This document shows, in pieces, positions 24,160-32,139 of a DNA stretch of 64,000 nt (positions within the stretch are counted from its first letter, which is position 1; each line of letters opens with the position of its first letter). This DNA comes from Nocardioides sp. JQ2195 (lineage in GTDB: Bacteria > Actinomycetota > Actinomycetes > Propionibacteriales > Nocardioidaceae): NCBI RefSeq assembly GCF_012272695.1, contig NZ_CP050902.1, positions 3,100,001-3,164,000 on the forward strand, read 5' to 3'. The notes under the pieces were generated by a model. That model was not told the DNA's origin. It was given only the letters and a program-made list of their open reading frames with translations, and made no database searches. A program made the translations under genes and the position numbers.

Positions 24160-25361
24160 GACGACTCCTTGGTGTGCGCCCACTGGGTGACGGTGCGGGC
24201 CGGTGTCCAGCCGGTGAAGGTGCCGATCGGGGCGGCCGTCTCGACCTGGTGACGGGTGAGCTCACCACCGTGCTCCCGGTGCGCTGCGGCAAGGACGGCC
24301 TCGGTCTCGACGGTGACCCCGTGCACCACGAGCCGACCGCCAGGTCCCAGTGCAGCAAGGCAATTCTCCACCATCGACGGCGCTGTGGCACCACCTCCGA
24401 CGAAGATCGCGTCGGGCCTCGCCAGAGCGTCAAGTGCCTCCGGAGCACGGCCTTCGACGACCTCCAACGCGGGTACGCCGAGTGCTTGCGCGTTGCGCGT
24501 GATCCGAGCGGCACGCTCCGGGTTGCTCTCGACGGCGATGGTGCGACAGGTCGGATGTGCCCGCATCCACTCGATGCCCACCGAGCCGGCACCGGCGCCG
24601 ACGTCCCACAGCAACGCCGCGGGGGTCGGAGCGAGCCGGGCCAGTGCCGAGGCACGCAGGTCGCGCTTGGTGAGCTGACCGTCGTGCTCGAAGGCGTCGT
24701 CCGGAAGACCGGCCGCCCAGCCGCCGATCACCGGCCCGACCAGGGCGAGAGCGATCACGTTGAGCTGGGGCGCTGCCAGGTCCCACGCGGCGGCCGTCGA
24801 CACCATGCGCGTCTCGTCGCGGGAGCCGAGGTCCCCAAGGACCGTCATCGTCGACGCGCCGTAGCCCACGCGGTCGAGCAGGGCGGCGACCGCTGCCGGC
24901 GTACGGGCATCGGAGGAGAGCACGACGAGGCGGTGCCCGGGGGCGAGTGCGCGGAGCACCGCGTGCACGTCGCGTCCGACCAGGCTGACCACCTCGACCA
25001 TCTCGGCGTCCCACCCCATCCGGGCGCGGGCCAGCGCGACCGACGAGACCGCTGGTTCGACGGCCACGGCGCCGCGGCCGAGCAGCTCGACCAGCGTGCC
25101 CCCGATGCCGGAGACGAACGGGTCGCCCGAGGCCAGGGCGACCACGCGCTTGCCGTCGTGCTTCCACAGCAGTGCCGGCAGACCGTCGCGCAACGGTGAC
25201 GGCCACGACTCGCGGACCTGGCCGGGTGCGTCCGGCAGCATGGCCAGGTGGCGGTCCCCACCGAGGACCACCTCGGCGCGCAGGACGCGTTCCCGCTGGG
25301 CGGCGGGGAGGCCCGGCCAGCCGTCGGCGCCGATCCCGATGACGGTGACGGCAGATGACAT
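24156..25361 (-). CDS. cobL: Precorrin-6Y C5,15-methyltransferase (decarboxylating) CobL
   Basis: A 401-residue fusion of a CbiE-type methylase (about 1-200: VTVIGIGADGWPGLPAAQRE, VVALASGDPFVSGIG, VEPAVSSVALARARMGW) and a CbiT-type decarboxylating methylase (about 210-401: LTKRDLRASALARL, DVGAGAGSVGIEW, IFVGGGATAPSMVENCLAAL). It methylates C5 and C15 and removes the C12 acetate carboxyl to give precorrin-8X. The ATG at 25361 is 19 bp after the ABC-ATPase stop, and the 3' end overlaps cobM. No riboswitch is seen in front of this unit. Confidence 0.95.
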   Translation of the reverse strand: MSSAVTVIGIGADGWPGLPAAQRERVLRAEVVLGGDRHLAMLPDAPGQVRESWPSPLRDGLPALLWKHDGKRVVALASGDPFVSGIGGTLVELLGRGAVAVEPAVSSVALARARMGWDAEMVEVVSLVGRDVHAVLRALAPGHRLVVLSSDARTPAAVAALLDRVGYGASTMTVLGDLGSRDETRMVSTAAAWDLAAPQLNVIALALVGPVIGGWAAGLPDDAFEHDGQLTKRDLRASALARLAPTPAALLWDVGAGAGSVGIEWMRAHPTCRTIAVESNPERAARITRNAQALGVPALEVVEGRAPEALDALARPDAIFVGGGATAPSMVENCLAALGPGGRLVVHGVTVETEAVLAAAHREHGGELTRHQVETAAPIGTFTGWTPARTVTQWAHTKESS

Positions 25362-25380
25362 GAGGCCAGACACTAGTGGG

Positions 25381-25929
25381 TCAGTGGGTCATCGCGAACC
25401 AGCGTCCGCGGCGACGACCCACCTCGATCGGATGGTCGAAGGTCTCCGTGACGAGGTCGGAGGTCAGCGCACGCCCCCGCTCCCCCTGCGACATCGTGTG
25501 CCCGTGCGGTTCGTCCGTGTCGGTGCCCAGCGTCTTGATCAACAGGCGAGCACGGTCACGGGTCTCGGGCGACGGTTGCCACCGCGGCACCATCTCGTTG
25601 GTGCCCGTCTCCCCGGTGAGCACGACCTCCTCCACCGAGAGGTTCGACCCGATCTGGTGGCGCGGGTTCACGTGGCCGATCGAGCGGCGCAACTCCCGCA
25701 GGTCGACCCGCCCGAGCTTGTGCCCGAGCACGTGCACCTCCCCGCGGGTCGGGAACGACAGCGCACCGAAGAGGTTGAGCAGGGTGGTCTTTCCCGCGCC
25801 GTTCGGGCCGATCAGCGCCCAGTGCTCGCCGCGGCGCACGGTCAGCGAGATGTCCTCGAGCAACGTGCGCCCGCCCCGGACGAAGGCGACGTCGCGAAGC
25901 TCCAGGGCGTTGTCAGCTGCACTCACCAC
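25381..25929 (-). CDS. ABC-transporter ATPase with internal deletion (Walker B and H-loop missing)
   Basis: A 182-residue reading frame. It starts as a normal ABC ATPase (LELRDVAFVRGGRTLL, Walker A GPNGAGKTT, Q-loop region, signature MSQGERGRA at about 148-156). It then jumps directly to LTSDLVTETFDHPIEVGRRR, which is the normal C-terminus of full-length relatives of about 260 residues. Roughly 80-90 residues with Walker B, D-loop and switch His are absent, with no frameshift. It cannot hydrolyse ATP normally, so it is probably a decaying gene. It precedes cobL by 19 bp. Full-length versions are ModF/Fe-transport-like ATPases; a cobalt role would be a guess. Confidence 0.8.
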   Translation of the reverse strand: MVSAADNALELRDVAFVRGGRTLLEDISLTVRRGEHWALIGPNGAGKTTLLNLFGALSFPTRGEVHVLGHKLGRVDLRELRRSIGHVNPRHQIGSNLSVEEVVLTGETGTNEMVPRWQPSPETRDRARLLIKTLGTDTDEPHGHTMSQGERGRALTSDLVTETFDHPIEVGRRRGRWFAMTH

Positions 25930-26010
25930 GAGAATCCGACGCGGTCCTCCGGACGTCCTGTCTCACTGCTCGACTGGTGGCCTCGTGGACGACCCCGGCG
26001 CCCGACCGGC

Positions 26011-26016
26011 TACGGT
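26011..26016 (+). promoter_or_regulatory. -10 box before the chlID-cobO-cobBC riboswitch
   Basis: TACGGT lies 13 nt before the riboswitch P1 stem and places the transcription start near 26023. Confidence 0.45.
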
Positions 26017-26029
26017 GACGCCGAAGGCA

Positions 26030-26160
26030 CGAGGTGTCCCGAAGCCGCCGTCCCCGGACGGCTGCGGAGGGGAGAATCTGGGAAGCCGGTGAGAATCCGG
26101 CACAGGGCCCGCTGCGGTGACTCAGGCAACACGACCTGGGAAGTCCGAAGACCGGCCTCG
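26030..26160 (+). promoter_or_regulatory. Cobalamin riboswitch upstream of chlID-cobO-cobBC
   Basis: The core GGGAAGCCGGTGAGAATCCG, then GGCACAGGGCCCGCTGCGGTGA and the box AAGTCCGAAGACCGGCC, fits the cobalamin aptamer. P1 pairs CGAGG with CCTCG. A GC-rich stem (CCGCCGTCC/GGACGGCTGCGG-like) fills the 5' part. The ATG of the chelatase gene is 43 nt beyond. Confidence 0.93.
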
Positions 26161-26202
26161 CGCCGCCACCAGTCAGTTGGCGAATGAGAGCGGGAGCCCC
26201 CA

Positions 26203-28332
26203 ATGCCACCTTCTTCACACCTATTTCCCTTCAGTGCCGTCGTCGGATCCGATGACATGGCCCTGGCCCTGGTCCTCACCACGATCTCTCCGTCGGTTGG
26301 CGGCGTGCTCGTGCGTGGCGAGAAGGGCACCGCGAAGTCCACCATGGTGCGCGCGCTCGCGTCCGTGCTGCCGCCGATCGAGGTGATCGCCGGCGACCGG
26401 TTCTCCAGCGACCCTCGCGAGGCGAGTCCCGCCTCCCCGGACGGCCCGTTCCCGGCTGATGCCGACACCGAGACCAGGCCGGTGCGCCTGGTCGAGCTGC
26501 CGGTCGGTGCCACCGAGGACCGGGTGCTCGGATCGCTCCACCTCGAGAAGGCCCTCTCGTCCGGCGTCGCCGAGTACGAGCCCGGGCTGCTGGCCCGGGC
26601 CCACCGCGGCATCCTCTACGTCGACGAGGTCAACCTGCTGCACGACCACCTCGTCGACCTCCTCCTCGATGCCGCCGCGATGGGTCGCTCCACCGTCGAG
26701 CGCGACGGGGTCTCGGTCGAGCACGCCGCCCGCTTCGTGCTGGTCGGCACGATGAACCCCGAGGAGGGCGAGCTGCGGCCGCAGCTGCTGGACCGCTTCG
26801 GGCTCACCGTCGAGGTGGCCGCTCCGCGTGACCCGGCGCTGCGGGTCGACGTGGTCCGCCGGCGGATCGCCTTCGAGACCGATCCCGCCGGGTTCGCTGC
26901 GTCGTACGCCGAGGACGAGCGCGCGCTGACCGACCGGATCCTGGCCGCCCAGAAGCTCGTCGACCAGGTCGTGCTCGGCGACGCGGCACTCCTCACGATC
27001 GCCGAGGTCTGCGCCGCCTTCGACGTCGACGGAATGCGCGCCGACATCGTCACCGCGCGGGCCGCGGTCGCGCACGCTGCGTGGCACGGGCGTACGACGG
27101 TCAGTCGCGAGGACATCCGCGCTGCGGCCCGCCTGTCGCTCCCCCACCGACGCCGGCGCAACCCGTTCGACGCGCCCGGCATCGACGAGGACCTGCTCGA
27201 CCAGCTCCTCGGTGACGATGACCTCCCTCCCGAGCCGCCGGCGGGTGGGCCCGGTGGTGGGCCCGGTGGTGGGCCCGGTGGTGGGCCGGATGGTGGCGGC
27301 TCCCCCGACACCTCCCCCGACACCTCCCCCTCCGACTCTCCCGACGCAACGTCATCCGATTCGGCGCCTCCGACGACCGCAACGGATGACGTCCCGAGCG
27401 TCGACTCCGCAACCTCATCCGCAACGTCATTCGAATCGGGCCCCGGGACGACCAGTTCGTATGACGCCAGCGAGGCGGGGGTCGGCAGCACGCAGGTGGC
27501 CCGGGCGAGCCAGCCCTACCGACCGAAGCTGTTCACCGTGTCCGGCACCGGGGCGGGTGAGAACGGGCGCCGCAGCCGGGCGATCACCGACTCCGGGCGT
27601 CGCATCGGTGCACGTCGACCCGCAGGTGGAGTGGGCGGATCGATCCACCTCACCGAGACCATCCGCGCCGCGGCTCCCCACCAGTTCGGACGCGGTCGGA
27701 CCGCTGGCCCGATGCGGTTCCGTGGTGACGACCTCCGGGTCGCCACCAAGGAGGGCCACGAGTCGAACCTGATCCTCTTCTGCGTCGATGCCTCCGGCTC
27801 GATGGCCGCGAAGAGGCGGATGGAGCAGGTGAAGACCGCGATCCTCTCGTTGCTGCTCGACGCCTACCAGCGTCGCGACAAGGTCGGCCTGGTCACCTTC
27901 CGGGGCGGTGAGGCCAGCCTCGTGCTGCCGCCGACCCACTCGGTCGACATCGCGGCCAGCCGACTCGAGGAGCTTCCGTCCGGCGGTCGCACCCCGCTGG
28001 CGGAGGGACTGCTGAAGGCCGCCGAGGTGCTGCGGCTGGAGAGGATCCGCGACCCGCGACGACGTCCGTTGCTGGTGACAGTGACGGACGGGCGGGCGAC
28101 GTACGGACCCGAGGCAGTACCCCGCTCGCGCCGGGTCGCGGCGTACGTCGCTGGCCAGGGCATCTCGTCGCTCGTGATCGACTGCGAGGTCGGCCGCTTC
28201 CGGATGGGATTGGCGGACACGTTGGCCGGTGAGCTGCGAGCCGAGTACGTCCCTCTCGGGGAGGTCAGCGCCAGCGCCCTGACCACCGTGGTGCGCGGAT
28301 CCCTCGCGGGCCAGGACGAAGGAGCGGCCTGA
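26203..28332 (+). CDS. Cobalto/magnesium-chelatase ATPase, ChlI-ChlD fusion
   Basis: A 709-residue AAA+ plus von Willebrand A protein, the actinobacterial substitute for CobS/CobT that powers CobN. The AAA+ part has Walker A GEKGTAKST (39-47), Walker B ILYVDEVNLL (137-146) and sensor region FVLVGTMNPEEGELRPQLLD. A low-complexity linker (about 341-430) of GGGP repeats, SPDT repeats and Ser/Thr-rich palindrome-encoded sequence follows. The C-terminal VWA domain (about 520-700) has the MIDAS DASGS (529-533) and SGGRTPLAEG. ATG at 26203, 43 bp after a cobalamin riboswitch. The stop overlaps cobO by 1 bp. Confidence 0.93.
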   Translation: MPPSSHLFPFSAVVGSDDMALALVLTTISPSVGGVLVRGEKGTAKSTMVRALASVLPPIEVIAGDRFSSDPREASPASPDGPFPADADTETRPVRLVELPVGATEDRVLGSLHLEKALSSGVAEYEPGLLARAHRGILYVDEVNLLHDHLVDLLLDAAAMGRSTVERDGVSVEHAARFVLVGTMNPEEGELRPQLLDRFGLTVEVAAPRDPALRVDVVRRRIAFETDPAGFAASYAEDERALTDRILAAQKLVDQVVLGDAALLTIAEVCAAFDVDGMRADIVTARAAVAHAAWHGRTTVSREDIRAAARLSLPHRRRRNPFDAPGIDEDLLDQLLGDDDLPPEPPAGGPGGGPGGGPGGGPDGGGSPDTSPDTSPSDSPDATSSDSAPPTTATDDVPSVDSATSSATSFESGPGTTSSYDASEAGVGSTQVARASQPYRPKLFTVSGTGAGENGRRSRAITDSGRRIGARRPAGGVGGSIHLTETIRAAAPHQFGRGRTAGPMRFRGDDLRVATKEGHESNLILFCVDASGSMAAKRRMEQVKTAILSLLLDAYQRRDKVGLVTFRGGEASLVLPPTHSVDIAASRLEELPSGGRTPLAEGLLKAAEVLRLERIRDPRRRPLLVTVTDGRATYGPEAVPRSRRVAAYVAGQGISSLVIDCEVGRFRMGLADTLAGELRAEYVPLGEVSASALTTVVRGSLAGQDEGAA
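27349..27466. repeat. Two CGTCAT...ATGACG palindromes inside the ChlI-ChlD linker
   Basis: 27349-27392 has perfect 10-bp arms ACGTCATCCG and CGGATGACGT. 27425-27466 has arms CGTCATTCGAA and TTCGTATGACG with one mismatch. They belong to the same family as the intergenic palindromes at 31993, 55574, 57766 and 58906. Here they are translated as a Ser/Thr/Asp-rich linker without stops. Confidence 0.85.
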
Positions 28333-28946
28333 TGCCGAAGGGTGTTGCGCCGAACGTTCCCGACGACGGGCTGACCACCGCACAGCGTCGCAACCAACCG
28401 CTGCTGATGGTCAACACCGGCGACGGGAAGGGCAAGTCGACCGCCGCCTTCGGGCTGGCGATCCGTTCGTGGAACCAGGGGTGGAACATCGGTGTCTTCC
28501 AGTTCGTGAAGTCGGCCAAGTGGCGCATCGGCGAGCAGACCGTGCTCGAGCGCCTCGGCCGGCTGCACGAGGAGACCGGCGAGGGCGGGCCGGTCGAGTG
28601 GCACAAGATGGGCTCCGGCTGGTCGTGGTCGCGCAAGGAGGGCACCGCCGAGGACCACGCCCGCGACGCTGCCGAGGGCTGGGCCGAGGTCAAGCGCCGG
28701 ATCGCCGAGGAACGCCACGACCTCTACGTGCTCGACGAGTTCACCTACCCGATGGAGTGGGGCTGGGTCGACGTCGACGACGTGGTCTCGACGCTCCGCG
28801 ACCGCCCGGGCCGACAGTACGTCGTGGTCACCGGACGCCGCGCGAACCCGAAGCTGGTCGAGGCTGCCGACCTGGTCACCGAGATGACCAAGGTCAAGCA
28901 CCAGATGGACCGCGGCCAGAAGGGCCAGCGGGGCATCGAATGGTGA
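28332..28946 (+). CDS. cobO: Cob(I)yrinic acid a,c-diamide adenosyltransferase CobO
   Basis: A 204-residue corrinoid adenosyltransferase of the CobA/CobO/BtuR type that adds the 5'-deoxyadenosyl group to Co(I). The P-loop GDGKGKST (30-37) follows LLMVNT. RIGEQTVLERLG, MGSGWSWSRKEG and YVLDEFTYPMEWGW are family segments, and VVTGRRANPKLVEAADLVTE is near the C-terminus. The ATG shares one base with the preceding stop, and the stop overlaps the cobBC start. It acts right after cobalt insertion, matching its position behind the chelatase gene. Confidence 0.96.
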   Translation: MPKGVAPNVPDDGLTTAQRRNQPLLMVNTGDGKGKSTAAFGLAIRSWNQGWNIGVFQFVKSAKWRIGEQTVLERLGRLHEETGEGGPVEWHKMGSGWSWSRKEGTAEDHARDAAEGWAEVKRRIAEERHDLYVLDEFTYPMEWGWVDVDDVVSTLRDRPGRQYVVVTGRRANPKLVEAADLVTEMTKVKHQMDRGQKGQRGIEW

Positions 28947-31513
28947 GCCTTCCGCGCCTGGTGATCGCGGCTCCCGCGTCCGGGCACGGCAAGACCACCA
29001 TCGCCACCGGGTTGATGTCGGCGCTCTCGCGTCGCGGGTCGGCGGTCAGCGGGCACAAGGTGGGACCTGACTACATCGACCCCGGCTACCACGCGCTGGC
29101 CACCGGCCGGCCGGGACGCAACCTCGACCCGCACCTGGTCGGTGAGGACCTGCTGGTCCCCCTGCTGCTGCACGGTGCTGCCGGCGCTGACCTGGCGGTC
29201 GTCGAAGGCGTAATGGGCCTGTACGACGGACAGATCGGCGGCGACGGATTCGCCTCCACTGCCCACGTGGCCGCGGTGACCCGTTCCCCGATCGTGCTCG
29301 TCGTCGACGTCTCGCACGCGTCACGTTCCGTCGGAGCCGTCGTCCACGGCATGGCATCGTTCGACCCCTCGGTCGAGATCGCCGGGGTGATCCTGAACAA
29401 GGCCGGATCGGTGCGGCACGCTGACGAGGTACGCCGGTCGATCCACCTGCCGGTGCTCGGCGTACTGCACCGTGACGACGGGATCGTGGCCCCCTCGCGC
29501 CACCTCGGGCTCGTGCCCGCTGACGAGCGCGACGAAGCCGCGGCGACGCTGGACCGGTTGACCGAGCGGATCACCGAGCGGATCGACCTGGACGCCGTCC
29601 TCGAGCTCGCCTCACGTGCCCCGGACCTGGCGGCCGAGCCGTGGGACCCGGTGACGGTGATGCAGGGCGTGCTCCCGGACCCCGGCCTGGACGAACGCTC
29701 GCTGGTGTCCGTTGCTCGACCACCGGACGCCAGCGTGGTCGTGACTGACCACTCCTCCGCCGCTGCTCGACCACCGGGTGTTGCTCCGGTGGTCGCGATG
29801 GCCGGTGGGCGTGCCTTCACGTTCCGCTACGCGGAGACCGAGGAGCTGCTGCGCGCCGCCGGTTGCGAGGTGGTCGCCTTCGACCCTCTTCACGACACCG
29901 CGCTCCCCCCGGGAACGGCAGGCATCTACCTCGGCGGGGGCTTCCCCGAGGTGCATGCCGCGGGTCTCTCCTCCAACGAACCACTGCGCCGGGCTCTCGC
30001 GGCGGCCATCGACGCCGGCGTGCCGACCGTCGCCGAGTGCGCCGGACTCCTCTACCTGTGCCGTTCCGTCGACAACGCGGCCATGGTCGGAGCCTTGGCA
30101 GCCGAGGCGCGCATGACGCCGAGGTTGACGTTGTCCTACCGTCACGCCGAGTCCACGGGCTCGACCCTGCTCGGCAGGCCGGGCGAGGTCGTCACCGGAC
30201 ACGAGTTCCACCGCACCACCGTGGCGCCGGCCTCCTCCGACGTGCCCGCGTGGACCGTCGCCGGCAGCCCCATCGGCTTCGCCTCCGACACGGTGCACGC
30301 GTCCTACCTGCACACCCACTGGGCCGGTCACCCGCAGCTGGCCCGACGGTTCGCGGAGGCGGTGTTCGCCTACGACGCGAGCGTGGTTTCGAGCCCCTCG
30401 CCGGGGCTCGCTCCGCAACCACCGTCAACACTGACGGTGGGTGCGACCCGCGAGGCGGTGGTTGAGGAGGGCGAGGAACGAGCCCGTCTCGAAACCTCCG
30501 CTCCATCGGATCCGTTGCGGCACCACGGGGACGTCGAGGCTGACGAGGGCATGGTCGACCTCGCCGTCAACGTCCATGACGGGCCGCGGCCGGCGTGGTT
30601 GCACGATCAGCTGGTGGCAAGCCTCGATGCCGTCGACCACTACCCCTCAGCCTCCGGTGCCGAGCGCGCGATCGCTCGCCGGCACGGTCGTAGGTCGGAT
30701 GACGTGCTGGCGACGGCGGGTGCGGCAGAGGCCTTCTCACTCGTCGCCCGCCTGCGGGACTGGCGCCGACCCGTCGTCGTGCATCCCCAGTTCACCGAGC
30801 CCGACGTGGCCCTGACCATGGCCGGCCACGCACCCGATCACGTGCTCTGCAAGGCGTCTGACGGTTTCTGCCTCGACCCCGACGAGGTCCCCGAGGACGC
30901 CGATCTCGTGGTCGTCGGCAACCCGACCAACCCGACCGGGATCCTGCACCCGGTGTCGACGATCCGCGCCTTGGTGCGGCCGGGGCGCCTCGTGGTGGTC
31001 GACGAGGCGTTCATGGATGGAGTTCCCGGCGAGGCCCAGTCCTTGGCCGGTGAGCGCACGCCCGGGTTGGTCGTGATCCGGAGTCTCACCAAGCTGTGGG
31101 CGATCCCGGGTGTCCGTGCCGGTTATGTCCTCGCCGAGCCGTCCGTCGTCACAGCTCTCAGGAACCACCAGGTGCCCTGGTCGGTCTCGACGACAGCTGC
31201 CGCGGCCATGTCGGCCTGTGCCGGCGACGAGGCTGCCGCAGACGCAGCCGAGCGCGCGCGTCAGATCGTCGTACGCCGCAAGGTGCTCACCGACGGGCTC
31301 AGTGAGCTGGGTCTCGAGCACGTCGCCTCGAGCGCTCCGTTCGTGCTGGTCCGAGGGCCCGTCGGGCTGCGTGAGCGGCTGCGGTCGGCGGGATTCGCCG
31401 TCCGTCGTGCAGACACCTTCCCGGGCCTGGACGAGACCTGGATCCGTGTCGCCGTACGGGCTCCCGACGTCACCCGGAAGTTCCTGACGACACTGGGTGT
31501 CGAGCTCGGTTGA
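28940..31513 (+). CDS. CobB-CobC fusion: a,c-diamide synthase plus PLP aminotransferase/decarboxylase-like domain
   Basis: An 857-residue two-domain protein. CobB (about 1-475) amidates the a and c carboxylates: P-loop APASGHGKTT (11-20), KVGPDYIDPGYH, and a glutaminase domain with nucleophile C367 in VAECAGLLYLC and GHEFHRTT. CobC (about 535-857) is a class I/II PLP enzyme related to threonine-phosphate decarboxylase, which supplies the aminopropanol arm: NPTNPTG, VVDEAFMD, and PLP lysine K718 in IRSLTKLWAIPG. The linker (about 483-519) is a REP-type inverted repeat translated in frame. The ATG at 28940 overlaps the cobO stop. The real gene begins here although the frame is open further upstream. 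Confidence 0.93.
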   Translation: MVSLPRLVIAAPASGHGKTTIATGLMSALSRRGSAVSGHKVGPDYIDPGYHALATGRPGRNLDPHLVGEDLLVPLLLHGAAGADLAVVEGVMGLYDGQIGGDGFASTAHVAAVTRSPIVLVVDVSHASRSVGAVVHGMASFDPSVEIAGVILNKAGSVRHADEVRRSIHLPVLGVLHRDDGIVAPSRHLGLVPADERDEAAATLDRLTERITERIDLDAVLELASRAPDLAAEPWDPVTVMQGVLPDPGLDERSLVSVARPPDASVVVTDHSSAAARPPGVAPVVAMAGGRAFTFRYAETEELLRAAGCEVVAFDPLHDTALPPGTAGIYLGGGFPEVHAAGLSSNEPLRRALAAAIDAGVPTVAECAGLLYLCRSVDNAAMVGALAAEARMTPRLTLSYRHAESTGSTLLGRPGEVVTGHEFHRTTVAPASSDVPAWTVAGSPIGFASDTVHASYLHTHWAGHPQLARRFAEAVFAYDASVVSSPSPGLAPQPPSTLTVGATREAVVEEGEERARLETSAPSDPLRHHGDVEADEGMVDLAVNVHDGPRPAWLHDQLVASLDAVDHYPSASGAERAIARRHGRRSDDVLATAGAAEAFSLVARLRDWRRPVVVHPQFTEPDVALTMAGHAPDHVLCKASDGFCLDPDEVPEDADLVVVGNPTNPTGILHPVSTIRALVRPGRLVVVDEAFMDGVPGEAQSLAGERTPGLVVIRSLTKLWAIPGVRAGYVLAEPSVVTALRNHQVPWSVSTTAAAAMSACAGDEAAADAAERARQIVVRRKVLTDGLSELGLEHVASSAPFVLVRGPVGLRERLRSAGFAVRRADTFPGLDETWIRVAVRAPDVTRKFLTTLGVELG
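30388..30496. repeat. REP doublet (REPIN-like inverted pair) inside cobBC linker
   Basis: A forward unit GGTTTCGAGCCCC...CAACCACCG (30388-30424) faces a reverse unit CGGTGGTTGAGG...CTCGAAACC (30455-30496). Between them is a smaller palindrome CCGTCAACACTGACGG. The outer ends are exact complements. The right unit and three flanking codons (30452-30496) equal 22421-22465 in cobIJ. The 109-bp structure is fully translated as linker. Confidence 0.85.
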
Positions 31514-31566
31514 CCCGGATCAAGTCCACCACGAGAGGGCGTCGCGACACGCGGCCCGGCATGCTC

Positions 31567-31572
31567 TAGGCT
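31567..31572 (+). promoter_or_regulatory. -10 box before the cbtB riboswitch
   Basis: TAGGCT lies 8 nt before the first base of the riboswitch P1 stem, which fits a transcription start at its edge. Confidence 0.5.
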
Positions 31573-31580
31573 GCTCACGA

Positions 31581-31677
31581 ACGGGCACGAGGAAGCCGGT
31601 GGAACTCCGGCACAGTCGCGCTACTGTGACATCGCTTCGGCAGCATCGAGGCGGTGGAGTCAGACCCGAAGGCCCGT
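31581..31677 (+). promoter_or_regulatory. Cobalamin riboswitch upstream of cbtB-cbtA-cobD
   Basis: The core GAGGAAGCCGGTGGAACTCC, then GGCACAGTCGCGCTACTGTGA and the box GAGTCAGACCCGAAGGCCC, fits the aptamer. P1 pairs ACGGGC with GCCCGT. The AGGAGG ribosome-binding site of cbtB is 37 nt downstream. Cobalt transporter genes of the Cbt type are known members of B12 regulons. Confidence 0.94.
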
Positions 31678-31722
31678 GAAATCCCCACCAGTCAAGGGAC
31701 GCACCATCCCTCAGGAGGAAAC

Positions 31723-31935
31723 ATGTCACAGGTCTCTGCATCCGCTCCCGCCGTCGAGGTCCCCTCGATCCCGCTCGGCCAGATCGCCCCGTGGGCGCTC
31801 TTCTTCGGCCTCATCGCCGTGCTCGCGCTGTTCTTCGTGAGCACCGACCAGGGCGCCACGTCGCTGATCTCCGGTACCGCGATCCACGAGTGGGTCCACG
31901 ACGGTCGCCACCTGCTCGGCTACCCCTGCCACTGA
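31723..31935 (+). CDS. cbtB: Cobalt transporter subunit CbtB
   Basis: A 70-residue single-span membrane protein. The transmembrane segment is IAPWALFFGLIAVLALFFV (about 22-40). The C-terminus carries histidines (AIHEWVHDGRHLLGYPCH) that fit the metal-binding end typical of CbtB. ATG at 31723 with AGGAGG 6 nt upstream, just beyond a cobalamin riboswitch. It is paired with cbtA 204 bp downstream. CbtAB is a predicted cobalt importer; the transport mechanism is not established in detail. Confidence 0.9.
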   Translation: MSQVSASAPAVEVPSIPLGQIAPWALFFGLIAVLALFFVSTDQGATSLISGTAIHEWVHDGRHLLGYPCH

Positions 31936-31992
31936 GCCGCTGACGGCCCCGCGGGCCCACGAGCTGCACCGCAGCACGCCATCTCACGCCGC

Positions 31993-32087
31993 AACGTCAT
32001 ACGCACAGGTCGCCCCGACAGCCCCACCGCATGACGCAGCGCAACGTCATACGCACAGGTCGTCCCGGCCACCAACCCGTATGACGT
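31993..32087. repeat. Two CGTCATACG palindromic elements between cbtB and cbtA
   Basis: Two about-45-bp elements in tandem, each beginning CAACGTCATACGCACAGGTCG and ending (C/G)ATGACG(C/T). They make up much of the 204-bp gap inside an operon. No gene is seen in the gap. Confidence 0.85.
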
Positions 32088-32139
32088 CGCGTCACTCGCT
32101 TGTCTTCCGCGCTCTCGCGCAGTTTTGAACGGACCCACC

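Noticed and set aside
23165..24655. 496-residue minus-strand frame across cobM and cobL
   Set aside because: The sequence is Arg/Pro/Ser-rich shadow; cobM and cobL in other frames carry complete family motifs.
28469..28939. Upstream extension of the cobBC reading frame
   Set aside because: The region is cobO in another frame; homology to CobB begins at 28940, directly at the cobO stop.
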